A stretch of DNA of 64,000 bases from Leishmania donovani (GCF_000227135.1 NC_018261.1:1498355-1562354), one strand, 5' to 3'; counted from the stretch's first letter, positions 1 through 14,300 are shown. The notes: generated by a model from the sequence alone, not told the origin. A program made the numbers and translations.

Positions 1-47
1 ACCCGCAATGTGCACTCGCGTTTCGGTTACGGGCCGACGCCTTTGCG

Positions 48-560
48 ATGATGAGCAGAGAGGCTGAGGCGGCTGCAGACCTCGCCGTATCGAAGCATCT
101 GAACGTGAGGGTCGGCGCTCTCTTTGATGAGCTGCGGGTGCAGCGTTCGCGCTACAACGCCGCACAGGTGGAAGCAGAGGTAAAGAGGAACTCTGCGCCG
201 GTATTCAAATCGTTCCCATCAGCGTCAGCACCGCTGCGTTCGTCACCGAGGGAGAACTTCTGCAGCAACACCCGCAGATCGGGTGCCCGGGAGCGGAAGT
301 TTACCGACGCGGAGCTTCCGCCATCACTGCGGACGCACTACGACGTCCTGGGCGTCTCCAGCAACGCCTCCGCGGCTGAGATCCGAAGGCGCTATCGACG
401 ACTCACCCTTCAGCTGCACCCAGACCGACTCGTCGGTGCAGCGGAGAGCGATCGGCGAGCCGCGCTCGAGGCATTCCAGCTTCTGGGAAACGCCTACAGC
501 GTTCTCTCCGACACGCAGCTTCGTGCCACCTACGATGCCGGACTGCCCAGCCTCCATTGA
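48..560 (+). CDS. J-domain (DnaJ/Hsp40-like) protein, possibly 5'-truncated by the window
   Basis: This is a 170-residue protein whose C-terminal 70 residues form a J-domain. It begins at HYDVLGV (about residues 97-103), continues through a basic helix II (EIRRRYRRLTLQ) and the diagnostic HPD tripeptide (residues 124-126), and ends with a YSVLSD...YDAG helix III/IV signature. J-domains stimulate the ATPase of Hsp70 partners. There is no Gly/Phe region, zinc finger or C-terminal substrate domain, so it is a type III (class C) J protein. The first ~95 residues are Ser/Arg-rich and not recognised. The reading frame stays open upstream to base 3 without a stop, so the ATG at 48 (Met-Met) may be internal and the gene may begin outside the window. 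The protein ends only ~5 residues after the J-domain, so this is a C-terminal J-domain. The client and the compartment cannot be told. Confidence 0.85.
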   Translation: MMSREAEAAADLAVSKHLNVRVGALFDELRVQRSRYNAAQVEAEVKRNSAPVFKSFPSASAPLRSSPRENFCSNTRRSGARERKFTDAELPPSLRTHYDVLGVSSNASAAEIRRRYRRLTLQLHPDRLVGAAESDRRAALEAFQLLGNAYSVLSDTQLRATYDAGLPSLH

Positions 561-2358
561 CGATGTACAGCAGGTGTTCTCACCTGTTCCTTCTCTTTTC
601 GATATTGGTGTGGCTCCCAATCGGCTTCGAAGTCCACTGGTGCGAGCGCTATGCGCGCGAGTTGTCAAGCATGGCCGGTGTGGTGTTTCGCCTCCGAGCA
701 AGGCTTGAAGTGGTGCGAAGAGCAATTGGGATGAGCGAACGAGGCGCGGAGAGATGCTTCCCGATCAACGCCACAGTGCACGTGTGCAACAGGTGGCCCT
801 ATTTCCTCCCGCCGATCGGTGTGCGCTGATGAGGCGCAGATGCCGGAAGCATGACGAGAGCACCCCCGAGGCTGCACCACCGAGTCCACCAGACTTCCAT
901 GTGGAACGCCTCCACACCACATTGTGAAAAGTAGCGGCTTGAAGCGACTCAGAGGGCTATGCATAGCACACAGAACCGTAGTCCGAGGCCTCAGAAGGCC
1001 CTGACCTGAGGGTGGCTGACCCACTCCGTTGAGGTCACCCGACATGCGGCTGGGCCCCTTCCATATCACCCGCACGACAGAGACGCCATCGTCTCCTGCT
1101 CTCGAGCCGGACCCTGCACGCGGCCCGCCTGGATCAAGGCATGCAGTGCAGGTGGGTGCACCTGGCGCCGACCGCGCAACACGTATGCAATGAAGAGGCA
1201 AGGGAACAAACGAAGTGCCGACTGGATGTGTCGGCCCGATCCAAAAAAAAAAAAACAGACGGCTGGCCGTCGAGAACGATGATGCAGCCGCAGTACCACA
1301 TGGGGTAGGGCGAGCGGTGGTAGCATGCGTATACGCCGTGACGTGTTCGCGGGTCAAATCGACACGCTGAGGAGACAGAAGCGTTGCGGCGATGTTCTTT
1401 TTTTTTCTTTCGAATCCGTTTTTTAGCCTTTTCCTTTGGAACTGCAAGTGTATCTTGTTTTTGTGTGTGCGTGTATTCACCTGAAGTGCTTACGTGCTTC
1501 ACCGCTGCGGCTGCTATGCCGGTCACGCCCCCTTTCCTTCCCTTTGATATGTGGCCAAGACGAAGAGACGAATGAATCAGACTCAAGTCGGTGACGACCC
1601 CTGAACGCCAGCGTGGTCATGCACTTTCAGGTGTGTAGTGCGATGGAGGAGAGAGTGCGCCACTGCTTCCGCCCTCCCATCAGCACCACCCTTTCCCGCC
1701 TGTACCGCTGCCTCGATCCGTGATGGACATGGTGCCACCGCGACGCGTGAAAATTGTCCCCTCTCCTCTTCTCCTCGTCTCTCCGCTTCCGTGCCTGTGC
1801 TGTCTGGGTGCGCCCCGCACAACTGATCTGCGGCGCAGGTGAAGCGTGCCCATTATAGAAAGGAAAAGGCGAAAAAGGCAAAGAAAGTCAGAACGAGACA
1901 AGGGCGAGTGGATTTCACTGCAGTCTCAGCGCACATTTCCGGCGTCCCTATCAGGCCCATCGCACTCACACACGACGGCACACGACGGTGGCGCAGAATC
2001 CGAACTTTTTCTCTCGTGGGGGTCGACACAAAGAGTGTACCACAGGGACAGCCGTTTCGCCTTCGCAGCCCCCCTCCCCGCTTGCCAGCTTCCGCCTTTA
2101 CGTCTTGTTTTGACGCGGAGCGTCTGGCACAACTCGCCCTGCACAGTTTTGTCTGACACCTTTCCTGTGTGTGTGTTTGTAGGCTGGTGATCATTCTCGC
2201 GTCTCGTCCTTCATCATCGAGGTGCTTCCCTGCTTCGACTGCATACCGTACTGTATTGTGGTCGCCTCCACCAGCTTCTGCAAGTGTGCGTTTCCCGAGA
2301 CGTTGGCGTGTGCTGTGCGACGCAGAGACCCAGGCGAAGAAGACGTTGACAGGCCAGA
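561..2358. other. Intergenic region between the J protein and dynein genes
   Basis: About 1.8 kb without a supported gene. It holds poly-A (about 1243-1255) and poly-T (about 1397-1405) runs. The stretch at about 870-1180 shows faint reverse-strand resemblance to SIDER2 (see findings). A pyrimidine-rich tract ending in TTTGTAG at about 2160-2182 is a plausible trans-splice acceptor for the dynein gene. Short open frames here have no recognisable domain. Confidence 0.6.
2158..2182 (+). promoter_or_regulatory. Candidate spliced-leader acceptor of the dynein heavy chain gene
   Basis: A T/C/TG-rich tract ends in an AG at 2181-2182, the usual shape of a trypanosomatid trans-splice acceptor. It lies 176 nt upstream of the dynein ATG. 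A second pyrimidine tract ends in AG near 2220 and is an alternative. Only RNA data could choose between them. Confidence 0.35.
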
Positions 2359-5300
2359 ATGACCACAAATGCGGAAACGGACCCCCGCCTGTTGTGGGTG
2401 TTCGGGCAGATTTGCAGAAACCTCAACGGCGTCACGGATGACTCCCTCAAGGATCTGTTCCGCGACAGGGACAACGTGGACACCGTGCTTTCCACGTTTG
2501 GGACGGTCGACAGTATGTTGGAGTCGAGCTTCGTCATTGTGGCACGGGAAAAGGAGCCGATTGACGGCCACTCCAAGGATCCGCTTCAGCACGCCGCCGA
2601 TGCCCCTCCTCCTCAACATCACACCGGCGACGGTGGCGGCAGAGGGCAGAGGCTGCGCATATCCTCTGGCGCAGTTTACAACGCCAACATTGCCTGCTCT
2701 ACTCTGTACGCCCCAGACCACAGCCGCTGCCTCTTCTTCGTGCGTGTGGATCACCGAGAAATCACAGCGGAGGACGCAGCGGACTGGGCGACCAACCCGA
2801 AGAATCCGATACACTTCGCCTTTGAGTTGTCTGGCACGCAGGTGCCGTCCCTCAACTCTTTTTATGTATTGCTGATGGAGGTTTTCGCGCCGATGCTGCA
2901 GGACATGGGGCAGGCGGCTGGGAAGCGGAAGGCGCTCATGGCCCTTGCACTAAACGGCGGTGCCAGTGCCACGTCGATCACCCAAGGTGGGGCAGCAGAG
3001 ACGGGCAGCGGGGCGGACGCTGCGGACGGCGTCACCGCCACCGGCAGCAATCGCCAGCTTTACGCCGATATTCACAGCTGGATCAATCGTCTCGGTACGC
3101 AGCTGGAGGGCTTCATTAACCAGGTAGGCGCGGAGCGCAAGCTGCTCATTCCTCAGGATTTATATGCATTGGAGTACAGCGATGCCCAGCTGCAGGCGGT
3201 GCTGAGTAACAAGGACGTGCTGCGTCAGGTGGATGCGACGGTGTCACAGTGGCAGGCGGAGATCAGCTACGCCATGTCCGTGGAGCCGCAAAAGGAGGGC
3301 CCTCTGGGCGAGATCGAGTACTGGCGTGAACGGTACAGCACAATCAGCGCCCTCTACGAGCAGCTGAACTCTTCGCAGGCAAAGTTCATTTTGAGGATCG
3401 CCAAGGAGGCGGGCTGCACCTCGGCCACGATGATCGACTTGACGCTGCAGCAGTTCTTCCGCATGCACTCGGAGTCGAAGGACAACGTGAAGTTCCTCGG
3501 CACACTCGACCGGCATTTCCGCACGCTGCACAGCGTGGACCCGAAGCTAGGGTCGCTGCAGCCCATCATCGACACGCTCTTCTCCATGATGACGGCGCTG
3601 CGGATGGTCTGGATTATCTCGCGCTTCTACTCCACGGAGGAGCGCATGGTCGGTCTTCTGGAGAAGATTGCGCGGCTGATTGCGCAGAAGGTAAGCGAGC
3701 ACATCGACTTCCGAACAGTGCTGACGTTGCCGTCGGAGGTGGCAAAGGTGAAGGTAACGGAAGGCCAGCAGTGCCTGATCAAGTGGAAGGCGGCATACAA
3801 GAGTGTGCAGGAGGAGATTAACAGCTCGGAGCGCGAGCAGCACTGGAGCTTCGACGAGCGTCGTCTCTTTGACGTGACGGACTACATGTCAGACCGATGC
3901 ACGGACCTGCTGGAGGTTATTGAGACGGTGGAGTACTACACCACCGTCCTGAGCGCGCAGCTGAAGACGGTGCTGACGGACGCCACCGACATTGAGCGCA
4001 TCCTCAAGGATGTGGAGAAGCTCAAGCGCCCCTTCGGCACGCTCACCTTCGACCCGTTCGAGAGGCGCGCAACGCACAATTGGCAGGTCGTCTTCTCCGG
4101 CTTTCTGACTGCCGTCACGAGCCTCGACCACGAGGTCTCGCTCTTCATCAATCGTATCTTCGACGATGACCTGCGCAGCGCGGAGTCCGCCTTTGAGCTT
4201 CTCGTGTCGTTTAAACGCATCCGCACCCGCCCCGACCGCGGCGGCAACTCCCTCGACATTTCGGCGCTGCTGCTGGAGAAGACGGACCGTATTCTCGCTC
4301 AGTACTTTACCGAGGTGGAGAACGTGCGGCGCATTTTCCAGGACCAGAAGGAGGCGCCGCCGCTCTCCAAGAACCAACCTCCTGTCGCCGGCGCTATTCA
4401 CTGGAGCATGTCCCTTTTCCATCGCCTCAAGAAACCGATTGTGCGCTTCCAGCACGAGGGGATGCTCAAGTCGTCGGTGGGGCAGCAGGTGAAGGCCAAG
4501 TACGTGGAGGCGTCGCGGCAGATGAAGAATTATTCGACGGCGCGCTTCTTGAAATGGCGAGAAGAGGTGCGGGTGCCAGCCCCGGCGTCTCTCAAGTGGA
4601 ACATCCTTCGTGCCGACCCGGATGGCACGTACAGAGTCAACTTCAACTGGTCCATCTTCGACATTATTCGCGAAACAAAGTACCTTGACCGGCTGGGCTT
4701 CGAAGTCCCAAAGGCGCTCCTGCACATTTCTCTCCAAGATGAGGCCTACCACGGATATGTGGATGCGCTGAATGCGATGCTGGTCAGCTTCAACTACGAG
4801 CTGGGCGCGCTGGCGGGGCCTGAGCGCGCTATCCTCGCCGCCGAGGTGCACGAGCTGAAGCAGGCGCTGGAGCCGGGCCTCCTCGACATCAACTGGACCA
4901 GCCTCTCCATCCCCGACTTTGTGAGCAACTGCGAAAAGGCCATCACCAAGTTTCGCAACGTCAGCCGCGAGGTGCGCAAGAGCGCAGACAGCCTTCAGAC
5001 GCAGGTGGTGAACAAGATCGCTTCCACGCGCCTGATCCCCGAGTATCGCGAGTTTCTGCAGGCGGGCGGGGAGCTGCCGGAGCTGCAAACCCTCGTCGAC
5101 ATCATCGAGCGGCGCCGTGTCGAACAGCTGGAGCGCTGCATGCGGGCCTACCGCACGGCAAAGCCACTGCTCACCAAAGTTGAGGGTCAGCTGCTGGGCA
5201 CCCACACCGGGAGGTGCGCCAGCTTGGTGCCCTACTACAGCCACTGGGAGCAGCGCATCTGGCGCGCGCTAACGACGATGGTGCTCAAGTCACTGGCGAG

Positions 5301-8300
5301 CTTCGCGAAGCTGGTCGGGTATACGACGTCCTCGCGCGCTTCGGCCCGGCCGCCTCCGCTCTTCAAGGTGACCGTTCTCCTCACGAGCGAGCCGACGTAC
5401 ACGCCCCAGCAGCAAGAGATCACGACCGCCTTCCACAAGATCCAAGCCGGCATCATCGAGACCACGAAGCACTTTCAGCGCTGGATGCGCGGGACGTGCC
5501 TGGAGTTCACGCAGGGTGAGATCATCCCGCGGCCGGCGGAGGAGGAATACATGACGCTCTTTACGTACTACCAGGACATCTACAACCTGCCCCAAGTCTA
5601 CAAGCTGCAGGCGCTGGTGAACCGAACTATCCAGACCCACCTCGGCGCCTTGGCGACGAACATCAAGATGCTGCAGCGGTATCGCTTCGTCTTCCTGGCC
5701 GACAAGAAGATCTCCGTGGAGCAGCAGGCCAAGAGCCAGCTGCAGTGGATCGACTACGACGCCAAGTTCCAGCTCTACTTCAATATGATCCGCGACTTCG
5801 ACGAGGAGAGCCACGTGCACGACTTTGGCTTCATGCGGTGCGACGAGACACCCTTCTACACGGAGCTTGTCGGGCACGTGTATCAGTGGGTGGCGATGGA
5901 GGGCGCACAGCTGAGTGACACAGTGCGTGTCCGCATAATGCAGCGCCACAACACCATCAGAAAGATCAACGAGGATCTGATGCGGCCGTGCGACAACATC
6001 GCGGACCTGAAGTTTGTGCTGGAGGTGATGCACAACGCGCGAACGTCGTCGCTCGAGATGGAGCAGGCGGTGCGTGAGATTGAGTATGTATATAGTTCGC
6101 TCCAGCACTACGGCGTCCCGCTGGACGCCGGGATGGTGAAATTAGCGATGAGCCTGCAGGACATGTGGTCCTGCACCCTGGCCCGCGTGCATCAGACCGG
6201 CATTGCGCTGGAGCCTCGCAAGGTGCAGTTCCGCGAGCTGACGGTGCAAGAGGTGAGCAAGTTCCTTGATGAGGGAAGGAAGGTGCTGCAGGAGTTCCGC
6301 TGCACCGGGCCCGGCCGCGACGACATCGACCTCGCCGCTGGGAACGAGTCGAAGAAGCAGTGGCGGCAACGCCTCAGCGAGCTGCAAATGAAGCGCGACC
6401 AGCTCGTCAAGGCCGAGAATCTCTTCGACCTCCCGCTGACGACGCACACGTGTCTGCAGCAACTGAACGAGGAGCTGACGAAGGTGGAGACCGTCTACGA
6501 TCTTTACGAGCACTGGATGAGCGACCTGCGCCGCTGGAACCGGAGCAGCTGGAAGGACCTGCTGCTGTCCGACCTAGAGGCGACAACCGAGGAGCGAGCC
6601 AAGCAGGCGCGCGTTCTGGGGAAGCAGTACGGCACCATCAACCCCTTCCCTGCCGTGCATCAGCTCATCCTCAACTTCCAAAACTCGCTGCCGCTGCTGG
6701 CGAAGCTGAAGAGCCCGGCACTCAAGGCGCGCCACTGGACAGAGCTCATGCGGGTGACTGACAAGAGCTTCAACTACGAGCAAATCAACCTCAGCGAGCT
6801 CATCGCGATGGAGCTGTTCCGCTACATAGAGGAAGTGGACCATGTCGTGCTGGCGGCGGCTCGAGAGCAGGGCATCGAGCAGGAGATCCGCGCCATCAAG
6901 CAATACTGGGCCGAGAAGGTGTTCACCCCTGTTCCGTACGCGCCGCGCAAAGGCACTGCCCGGTGCGACGTCCTCACGGACACGAGTGAGATTCAGGAGG
7001 CGGTGGACGACAACATGCTCAAGGTGCAGTCCATCGCCAACGTCAAGTGGGCGCAGCCGTTCGCGGAGGAGGTCAAGACGTGGGAGCGCCGCTTGTCTGT
7101 CATAAGCGATGTCATCACCTTGTGGGTGACGGTGCAGCAGAAGTGGCAGTACCTCGAGTCCATCTTCAAGGGCAACGACGACATTGCGCAGCAGCTGCCC
7201 AGGGAGGCCTCCAAGTTCAACGACCTTGATAAGAAGTTTGTGCGTATCATGCAAGACACGAGCGCCTCGCCGAACGTGAGCCACTGCTGCAATGTCACGG
7301 GTCGGCTGGAGGAGCTGCGGTACTTGGAGGAGAAGCTGGAGGAGTGCCAGAAGGACCTCTCGAACTACCTGGAGTCAAAGCGCTGTCTTTTTCCGCGGTT
7401 CTACTTCATCTCCGACGATGAGCTGCTGTCGATTCTCGCGACGAGCAGCGCCAGGGCGGTGCAGGATCACATGCTGAAGATGTTCGACAACTGCGCCCAG
7501 CTCGTATTCAAAAGCGAGCGCGACGAGACCATCTGCGGTGTGGAGTCGCAGGAGGGCGAACGACTCGACTTTGGCACGCCGGTGAAGACGGACGGGCGCC
7601 CGGTGGAGGAGTGGCTGCAGGCCGTCCTCGACGAGTCGAAGCAGTCCTTACACGACATCCTGAAGGCCGGCGTCTTCCACTACCCGAAAATGCAGCGACT
7701 GGAGTGGGTGAAGCAGTATCACGGAATGGTGGCGCTCACTGGCGCGAAGGTGTTCTGGACTTACGAGGTGGAGTACGCCTTTGCGCAGGTACACAAGGGG
7801 AAGCGCAGCGCCGTGAAAGAGCTCTCCGCGTCCCTGAGCCGCCAGCTTATCGACTTGGTAGCCGAGATGGATAAGGACATGAACAAGCAGTACCGAAAGA
7901 AGATAAACACGCTCATCATTGTCGACGTGCACGGTCGCGACATTGTCGACCGGTTTGTCCGTGACTCGGTGACGGACGCCCGTGAGTTTGACTGGGAGTC
8001 GCAACTCCGCTTCTACTGGGAGAAGGCCGTTGACACCTGCACGATCGCGCAGTGCACAGGCCGCTTCCGCTACGGGTTCGAGTACATGGGTCTGAACGGG
8101 CGCCTTGTCATCACGCCGCTGACGGATCGCTGCTTCATGACGCTGACGCAGGCGCTGACGTTCTGCCTTGGCGGTGCACCGGGCGGTCCAGCGGGCACGG
8201 GCAAAACGGAGTCGGTGAAGGATCTCGCCAAGGCCATGGCGATCCAGTGCGTCGTCTTCAACTGCGGCGAGGGCATCGATTACAAGGCGATGGGTACCAT

Positions 8301-11300
8301 CTTCTCTGGGCTCTCGCAGACTGGCTCTTGGGGCTGCTTCGATGAATTTAACCGAATTGAGCTGCCGGTGCTGTCGGTCGTGTCGGAGCAGCTGCGCTCC
8401 ATCCAGGCAGCGCTGCGAGCGGGTGACAAAGAGTTTTTGTTCGGCGACAGCGTCATCCGCCTGGTGCCGACGATCGGCACATTCATCACCATGAACCCCG
8501 GCTACGCTGGCCGCGTGGAGCTGCCGGACAATCTGAAGGCCCTCTTCCGCCCCGTGGTGATGGTGGTACCGGACATGGAGCTCATCGCTGAAAACATGCT
8601 CTTCTCCGAGGGCTTCACGACCGCGCGGGAGCTGGCACGCAAGATGGTCACCCTCTACTCCCTTGCCAAGGGCCAGCTGTCGAAGCAGCATCACTACGAT
8701 TGGGGCCTGCGCGCGCTGAAGGCGGTGCTCGTGATGGCGGGGCAGCTGAAGCGTGGCTCCTCCGATCTCTCCGAGGAGTCCGTGCTCATGCGCGCGCTGC
8801 GTGACATGAACGCGCCAAAGTTCATTGCGCAAGACGAGCCCCTGTTCAAGGGCCTCATGGGAGACTTGTTCCCTGGGCTTGACCCGACGCGCGTCCCGCA
8901 GGAGAACCTCGCCAAGGCCAGCACAAGTGTGCTGAAGGAGCGCGGCTTCCAGATTAACCTGAAGCAGATCGACAAGGTGGTGCAGCTGTACGAGACGATG
9001 CAAACCCGGCACACGTCGATGGTTGTCGGCCCGACCGGCGGTGGCAAGTCGACTGTGATCGACACCTTGTGCAAAGCGCAGACAGAGCTAGGCCTTACGA
9101 CGAAGTCCTACGTCATCAACCCCAAGGCGCAGCCGACGTCCGCGCTGTACGGTATGATGGACCCGATGACGCGCAACTGGACGGACGGTATCTTCTCGAA
9201 CATCTTCCGCAGCATCAACAAACCGGCGGAGGGGACGGAGCGGGAGCGACGGTACGTCATCTTCGACGGCGACGTGGACGCGAAGTGGGTAGAGGACATG
9301 AACTCTGTCATGGACGACAACAAGCTGCTCACGCTGCCGAACGGCGAGCGTATTCGTCTGCACCCTCAATGCTCTCTGTTGTTCGAGGTGGGAGACTTGC
9401 AGTACGCCTCGCCGGCGACTGTCTCGCGTGTCGGCATGGTCTTCTTGGATCCAATCAACCTCGGGTGGAAGCCGTTCATGCACGCGTGGAAGATGCGCCG
9501 CCCGCGCGATGAGCAGGAGACGCTGGCGGAGCTGGTGGATCAGTTTGTGCAGCCGCTGGCTAACTTTGTCTTGGACGGCGCGGACGAGGAGGGGACGATC
9601 TCGCCGCCGCCGAAGCTGGTGATGCCGACGAACGCGCTGAACATGGTGAAGCAGCTGACGACGATGCTGTGCACAGTGCTGCCCAAAGACGCCTCGCTGG
9701 AGCCGCGCGCGCTGCAATCCGTCTTCATTTTCGCCTGCGTGTGGAGCTTTGGTGCTTTCATCAGCTCTGGGCCGGACCGGCTGCGCTTCGACAGCTTTTT
9801 GAAACGCATCAGCGGCTGGAACCTGCAGGACGTCGGGGACAACTTCCTCACTCGCTTTGTCGGGTCCGGCTCGCTGCCGGAGGCACGCACCTTGTTCGAC
9901 TACTACTTCGACCTGCAGGATAGTCGGTGGAAGCCGTGGAAGGTGCTCGTGAAGCCGTTTCAGCGGAAGCCCGGCCAGCCGTTCAGCTCGCTACTCGTGT
10001 CCACGGTGGACACGGAGCGGAACATGTGGCTGCTGAATAGGATTGTGCTTAACCGCAGCCCTGTCCTGTTTGTTGGCGAGAGCGGCACTGCGAAGACGGT
10101 GACGATCCAGTCGTACCTGCAGCATTTGAAGTGGTCCTCTGTCCTTTCGAGCGAGAGCGGCAGCGAAGTCAGCGGTGGCGACGTCCAACTGGAGGCGATG
10201 CTGCTTGAGATGAACTTTAGCTCCCGCACCACCTCCCTCGATGCCCAGCGGACCTTGGAGGACAACATCGAGAAGCGGACGAACACCGTCCTCGGCCCCC
10301 CTGCGCGGAAGAGGCTGATCGTGTTTGTGGACGACATCAACATGCCGAAGGTGGACCTCTACGGCACACAGCAGCCGATCGCCTTTCTGAAGCTGCTCAT
10401 CGAGAGCTTTCACTGGTACGACCGCAAAGACCTGATCTTCAAGAACGTGCGCGACACGCAGTTCGTCGCCGCGATGGCGCCACCCGGCGGTGGCCGAAAC
10501 GCGCTCGACCCGCGCTTCGTTTCTCTTTTCACCGTGTTCAACATTCTGTTCCCTGAGGAGGAGGCGATCCAGACCATCTACCAGCAGATCCTCGCCGACG
10601 CGTACAAGACGCTGCCCGTCGACGCCGAGTTCGCGAAGACGATCACGTCCATGACACTGAAACTGCACGTCGACCTTGTCGCGAAGCTGCCGGCAACGCC
10701 AGCCAAGTTCCACTACATCTTCAACCTGCGCGACCTGTCCCGCATCTACGAGGGACTCTGCCGCGCGACGCCGGACAAGTTTCCGTCAACCGGCGCCCTG
10801 CTGCGCCTGTGGCGCAACGAGGTGATGCGTGTGTTTGTCGACCGCATGGGCGAGGAGGAAGACAAGGCGTTTGTGTGCGGCTTGATCGAGAAGCACGTCT
10901 CGGAGCACTTCCCGCGCGAGACGGCGACGGTCATGGCAGACCCACTGCTGCTAGGCGACTTCGGCGACTTTGAGCCGGCCAGTGAATTGGAGCCGCTGCA
11001 CATCTACGAAGACTTCGGCCCCTCCTACGCACGCGCGCGGCAGCTTGTCGAGGCGATCATGGATGAGATCAACACCCCGGTCAAGAAGATCAACCTCGTC
11101 ATGTTCGACATGGCGCTCGAGCACCTGCTGCGCATCACGCGTGTCCTGTCCCTTCCGCGCGGCCACTGCCTCCTCGTCGGCGTTGGCGGCAGCGGCAAGC
11201 AATCTCTCACGAAGCTCGCGGCGTCCATTTGCAAGATGGGCGTGTTTGAGATTGTGCTGTCACGCAACTACGGCAAGGACGCCTTCCGCGAGGACCTGAA

Positions 11301-14300
11301 GAAACTGTATCACTACGTTGGTGTGGAGAGGCAGAAGATGATCTTTCTCTTCATGGACGGCCACGTCAAGGAGGAAGGCTTCCTGGAGGACATCAACAAC
11401 CTGCTAGCCTCCGGCATGGTTCCTGCTCTCTTCACCGAAGAGGAGAAGGAGCCCCTCTACGCCAGCGTGGCGGAGGACGTCGAGGGGGCGGGGCTGGCCC
11501 CGTCGAAGGACAACAAGTGGACATCCTTCATCGCGCGCTGCCGCGACAACCTGCACGTCGTACTCTCGATGAGCCCCTCTGGCGACGCGTTGCGCACACG
11601 CTGCCGCAACTTTCCCAGTCTCATCAACAACACGACGATCGACTGGTTCCAGAAGTGGCCGGCGCAGGCGCTCGAGGCGGTGGGTCGCAAGGTTCTTTCG
11701 GAGGAGACACTACCGGATGAGCTGCGCACGCCTATTGTGGAGCACATGGTGCACGTGCACCTGACAGCGGACAGGTTGTCGAGTAAGTACCAGAACGAGC
11801 TGAAGCGGCACAATTACGTGACCCCGAAGAACTACCTCAGCTTCCTGGCGAACTATGCCAAGCTGCTCGTGACGCGACGCGAGGACATTGACGACATTGT
11901 GAAGAAGTTCACGATCGGCCTGGAGAAGCTGCAGCATGCGGAGGCCGAGGTGAACGTGTTGAAGGAAGAGCTGGCCGAAAAGGAGGTGACATTGCGCGAG
12001 AAGCAGGAGATCAATGCCCAAATGACGCACGAGATCACGGAGCAGCAGCAGAAGAATCAAGTGCGCAAGGATGAGTCGCTCAAGATGGAGGAGGAGCTTA
12101 ACATCCAGAATGCTGAGATCGAGAAGGAGTCGGCAGAGGCGCAGGTGGTGCTGGAGCAGGCGATGCCGGCTCTGGAGGAGGCGATGGAGGCGGTGCGACA
12201 CATAGACCCGAAGAGCATCACAGAGCTGCGCTCTTTCGCGAAGCCGTCTGTCAACGTGGTCGCCGTGGTGCGCATGGTGTGCATCGTGAAGGGCGTCCCG
12301 GCGACGTGGGAGTCGGGCAAGATCATGATGGGCCAGGCGGACTTCATTCGCTCCTTGGTCGACATCGACACCCTTACGCCGACTCTGAACCAGGCGAAGA
12401 TGAACGAGATCAACAAGGTGCTGAAGGAATTCCCGGTAAACTCGAATGACCTCAAGAAGGTGAGCATGGCCGCCTCGGGGCTAATGATTTGGGTGGAGGC
12501 GATGAAGCAGTACTGGAATGTGGCCAAGGAAGTGTTTCCGAAGCAGGAGCTCGTGCGTCAGTTGCAGAAAGCCAAGGAGGTGGCGGAGCGGCAGTTGCAG
12601 GCATGCCGTGACGAGATCGACCGCCTCACTGAAAGCCTGCACCGGCTGGAGCAGCAACTCGAGGCTGGCATGGCAGAAGCGCGGCGGCTGCAGGAGGAAA
12701 AGTCCGTGATGGAGCGTCGTCTCAACGCGGCGCACAAGCTGATTGACGGCTTCAGCTCGGAGCGGGTGCGGTGGACGGAGGAAAAGAAACTTCTAAGCGC
12801 GTCGCGCAGCCGCCTGGTCGGCGACTGCCTGGCGGGGGCAGCTTTTCTTTCGTACCTGGGTGCCTTCACGTACCCGTACCGCCAGGAGGCGCTGGACAGT
12901 TTCTGGCTACCGGACCTGCGCACGCGCGGGATTCCGCTGACAGACGGCTTCGATGTGCGTCAGCTGCTGACGAACGACGTCGCGGTTTCGCAGTGGGCCA
13001 GCGACGGACTGCCGTCCGATGCGCTGTCGGTGCAGAACGGTATTCTGACCTCTGCGAGCACGGACTACACCGGCAAGGGCAAGCGCGCCGGCAAGATTCG
13101 CTTTCCGCTCTGCATCGATCCGCAGATGCAGGCGGTTCGATGGATTAAGCGCCAGCACCAGGTCAACACCCGCTTCGAAACGGCAACCTTCAGCGACCCC
13201 GACTTCCTCAAGAAGCTCGAGTTTGCCATCCAGTACGGCAACCCCTTCCTCTTTGAAAACGTGGACGAGTTCATCGACCCCATCATCGACTCCGTGCTCG
13301 ACCCGCAGTTCCGTTACGAGTCCGGCCAGCGACTGATCCGCATCGGCGATAAGGACATCCCATGGGATGACAACTTTAAGCTGTACCTCTGCACGAAGCT
13401 GCCGAACCCCAACTATGCAGCAGAGGTGTTCGGCAAGACGCTGGTCATCAACTACGGTGTCACCGAAGACGGGTTGGAGGCGCAGCTGCTCAACTACGTC
13501 GTCGCGAGCGAGCGCAGCGATCTGCAGCGACAGAGCGAGGAGCTCGTGCAGACCATGGCCGAGAGTCGCGCGCAGCTCAAGGAGCTCGAGAACACGCTCA
13601 TTCGCGAACTCACCCTCGCGACGGGCAACATTCTCGATAACGACGACCTCATCGCCACCCTGGAAAACACGAAGAGCAGCGCGACGGAGGTGGAGCTCAA
13701 GCTGCATCTAGCGCAGGAGACGGCGCGGACAACCGAGAAGTCGCGTCAGCAGTACCGCCCGGCGGCGAAGCGCGGCGCCGTGCTGTACTTCGTCATCTCT
13801 CAGCTCTCCGCCATAAACCCGATGTACGAGTACTCGCTCTCTGCTTTCCTCTACGACGTGTTCGGCTACTCCATCACAAAAAGCGACGCCTCCTTCGAGA
13901 TTCAGGACCGCCTGCGCAACATTATTCAGACCCTCACATACAACCTGTACACGTATGTCTGCATGGGCATCTTCGCCAAGGACAAGGTTATGCTGTCCTT
14001 CCAGATGGCCGTGCGTCTGCTGGGTCAAGAGGGTCGCATGGTGCAGAGCGAACTGGAGTTCTTTCTGCGCGGCTGCGTCCTGGCGTCGAAGAGTTTCCCG
14101 GCGAACCCGGTACGTTGGCTGACGGAACGGCAGTGGAACGACGTTTGCAAGCTAAGCACCACCGTCGACGTGTTCGAGCACCTCACCAAGGACGTTGCCG
14201 ACAACGCGGAGGAATGGCAGGCGTGGACGGCGCTGGATCGGCCGGAGGAGCTGGACTGCAACCCGCTGCCGTGCGGGTACTCGAACAAAATTTCGGCGTT

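Noticed and set aside
563..829. Short frame starting MYSRCSHLFLLFSILVW right after the J-protein stop
   Set aside because: It starts three bases after the previous stop with no room for a trans-splice site, and after the leader-like start it shows no domain. It is most likely 3' UTR.
665..1480. Minus-strand frame of about 270 codons
   Set aside because: It is opposite to every real gene, crosses a poly-A/T run and has no recognisable domain or codon pattern.
3889..5244. Long minus-strand frame of about 450 codons inside the dynein gene
   Set aside because: It is a shadow of GC-rich codons in the dynein frame. Its Leu/His/Arg/Val-rich composition is typical of antisense of CDS.
7648..9012. 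Another long minus-strand frame of about 450 codons across dynein AAA1-AAA2
   Set aside because: The + strand here encodes the P-loops and Walker B. The antisense frame has no domain.
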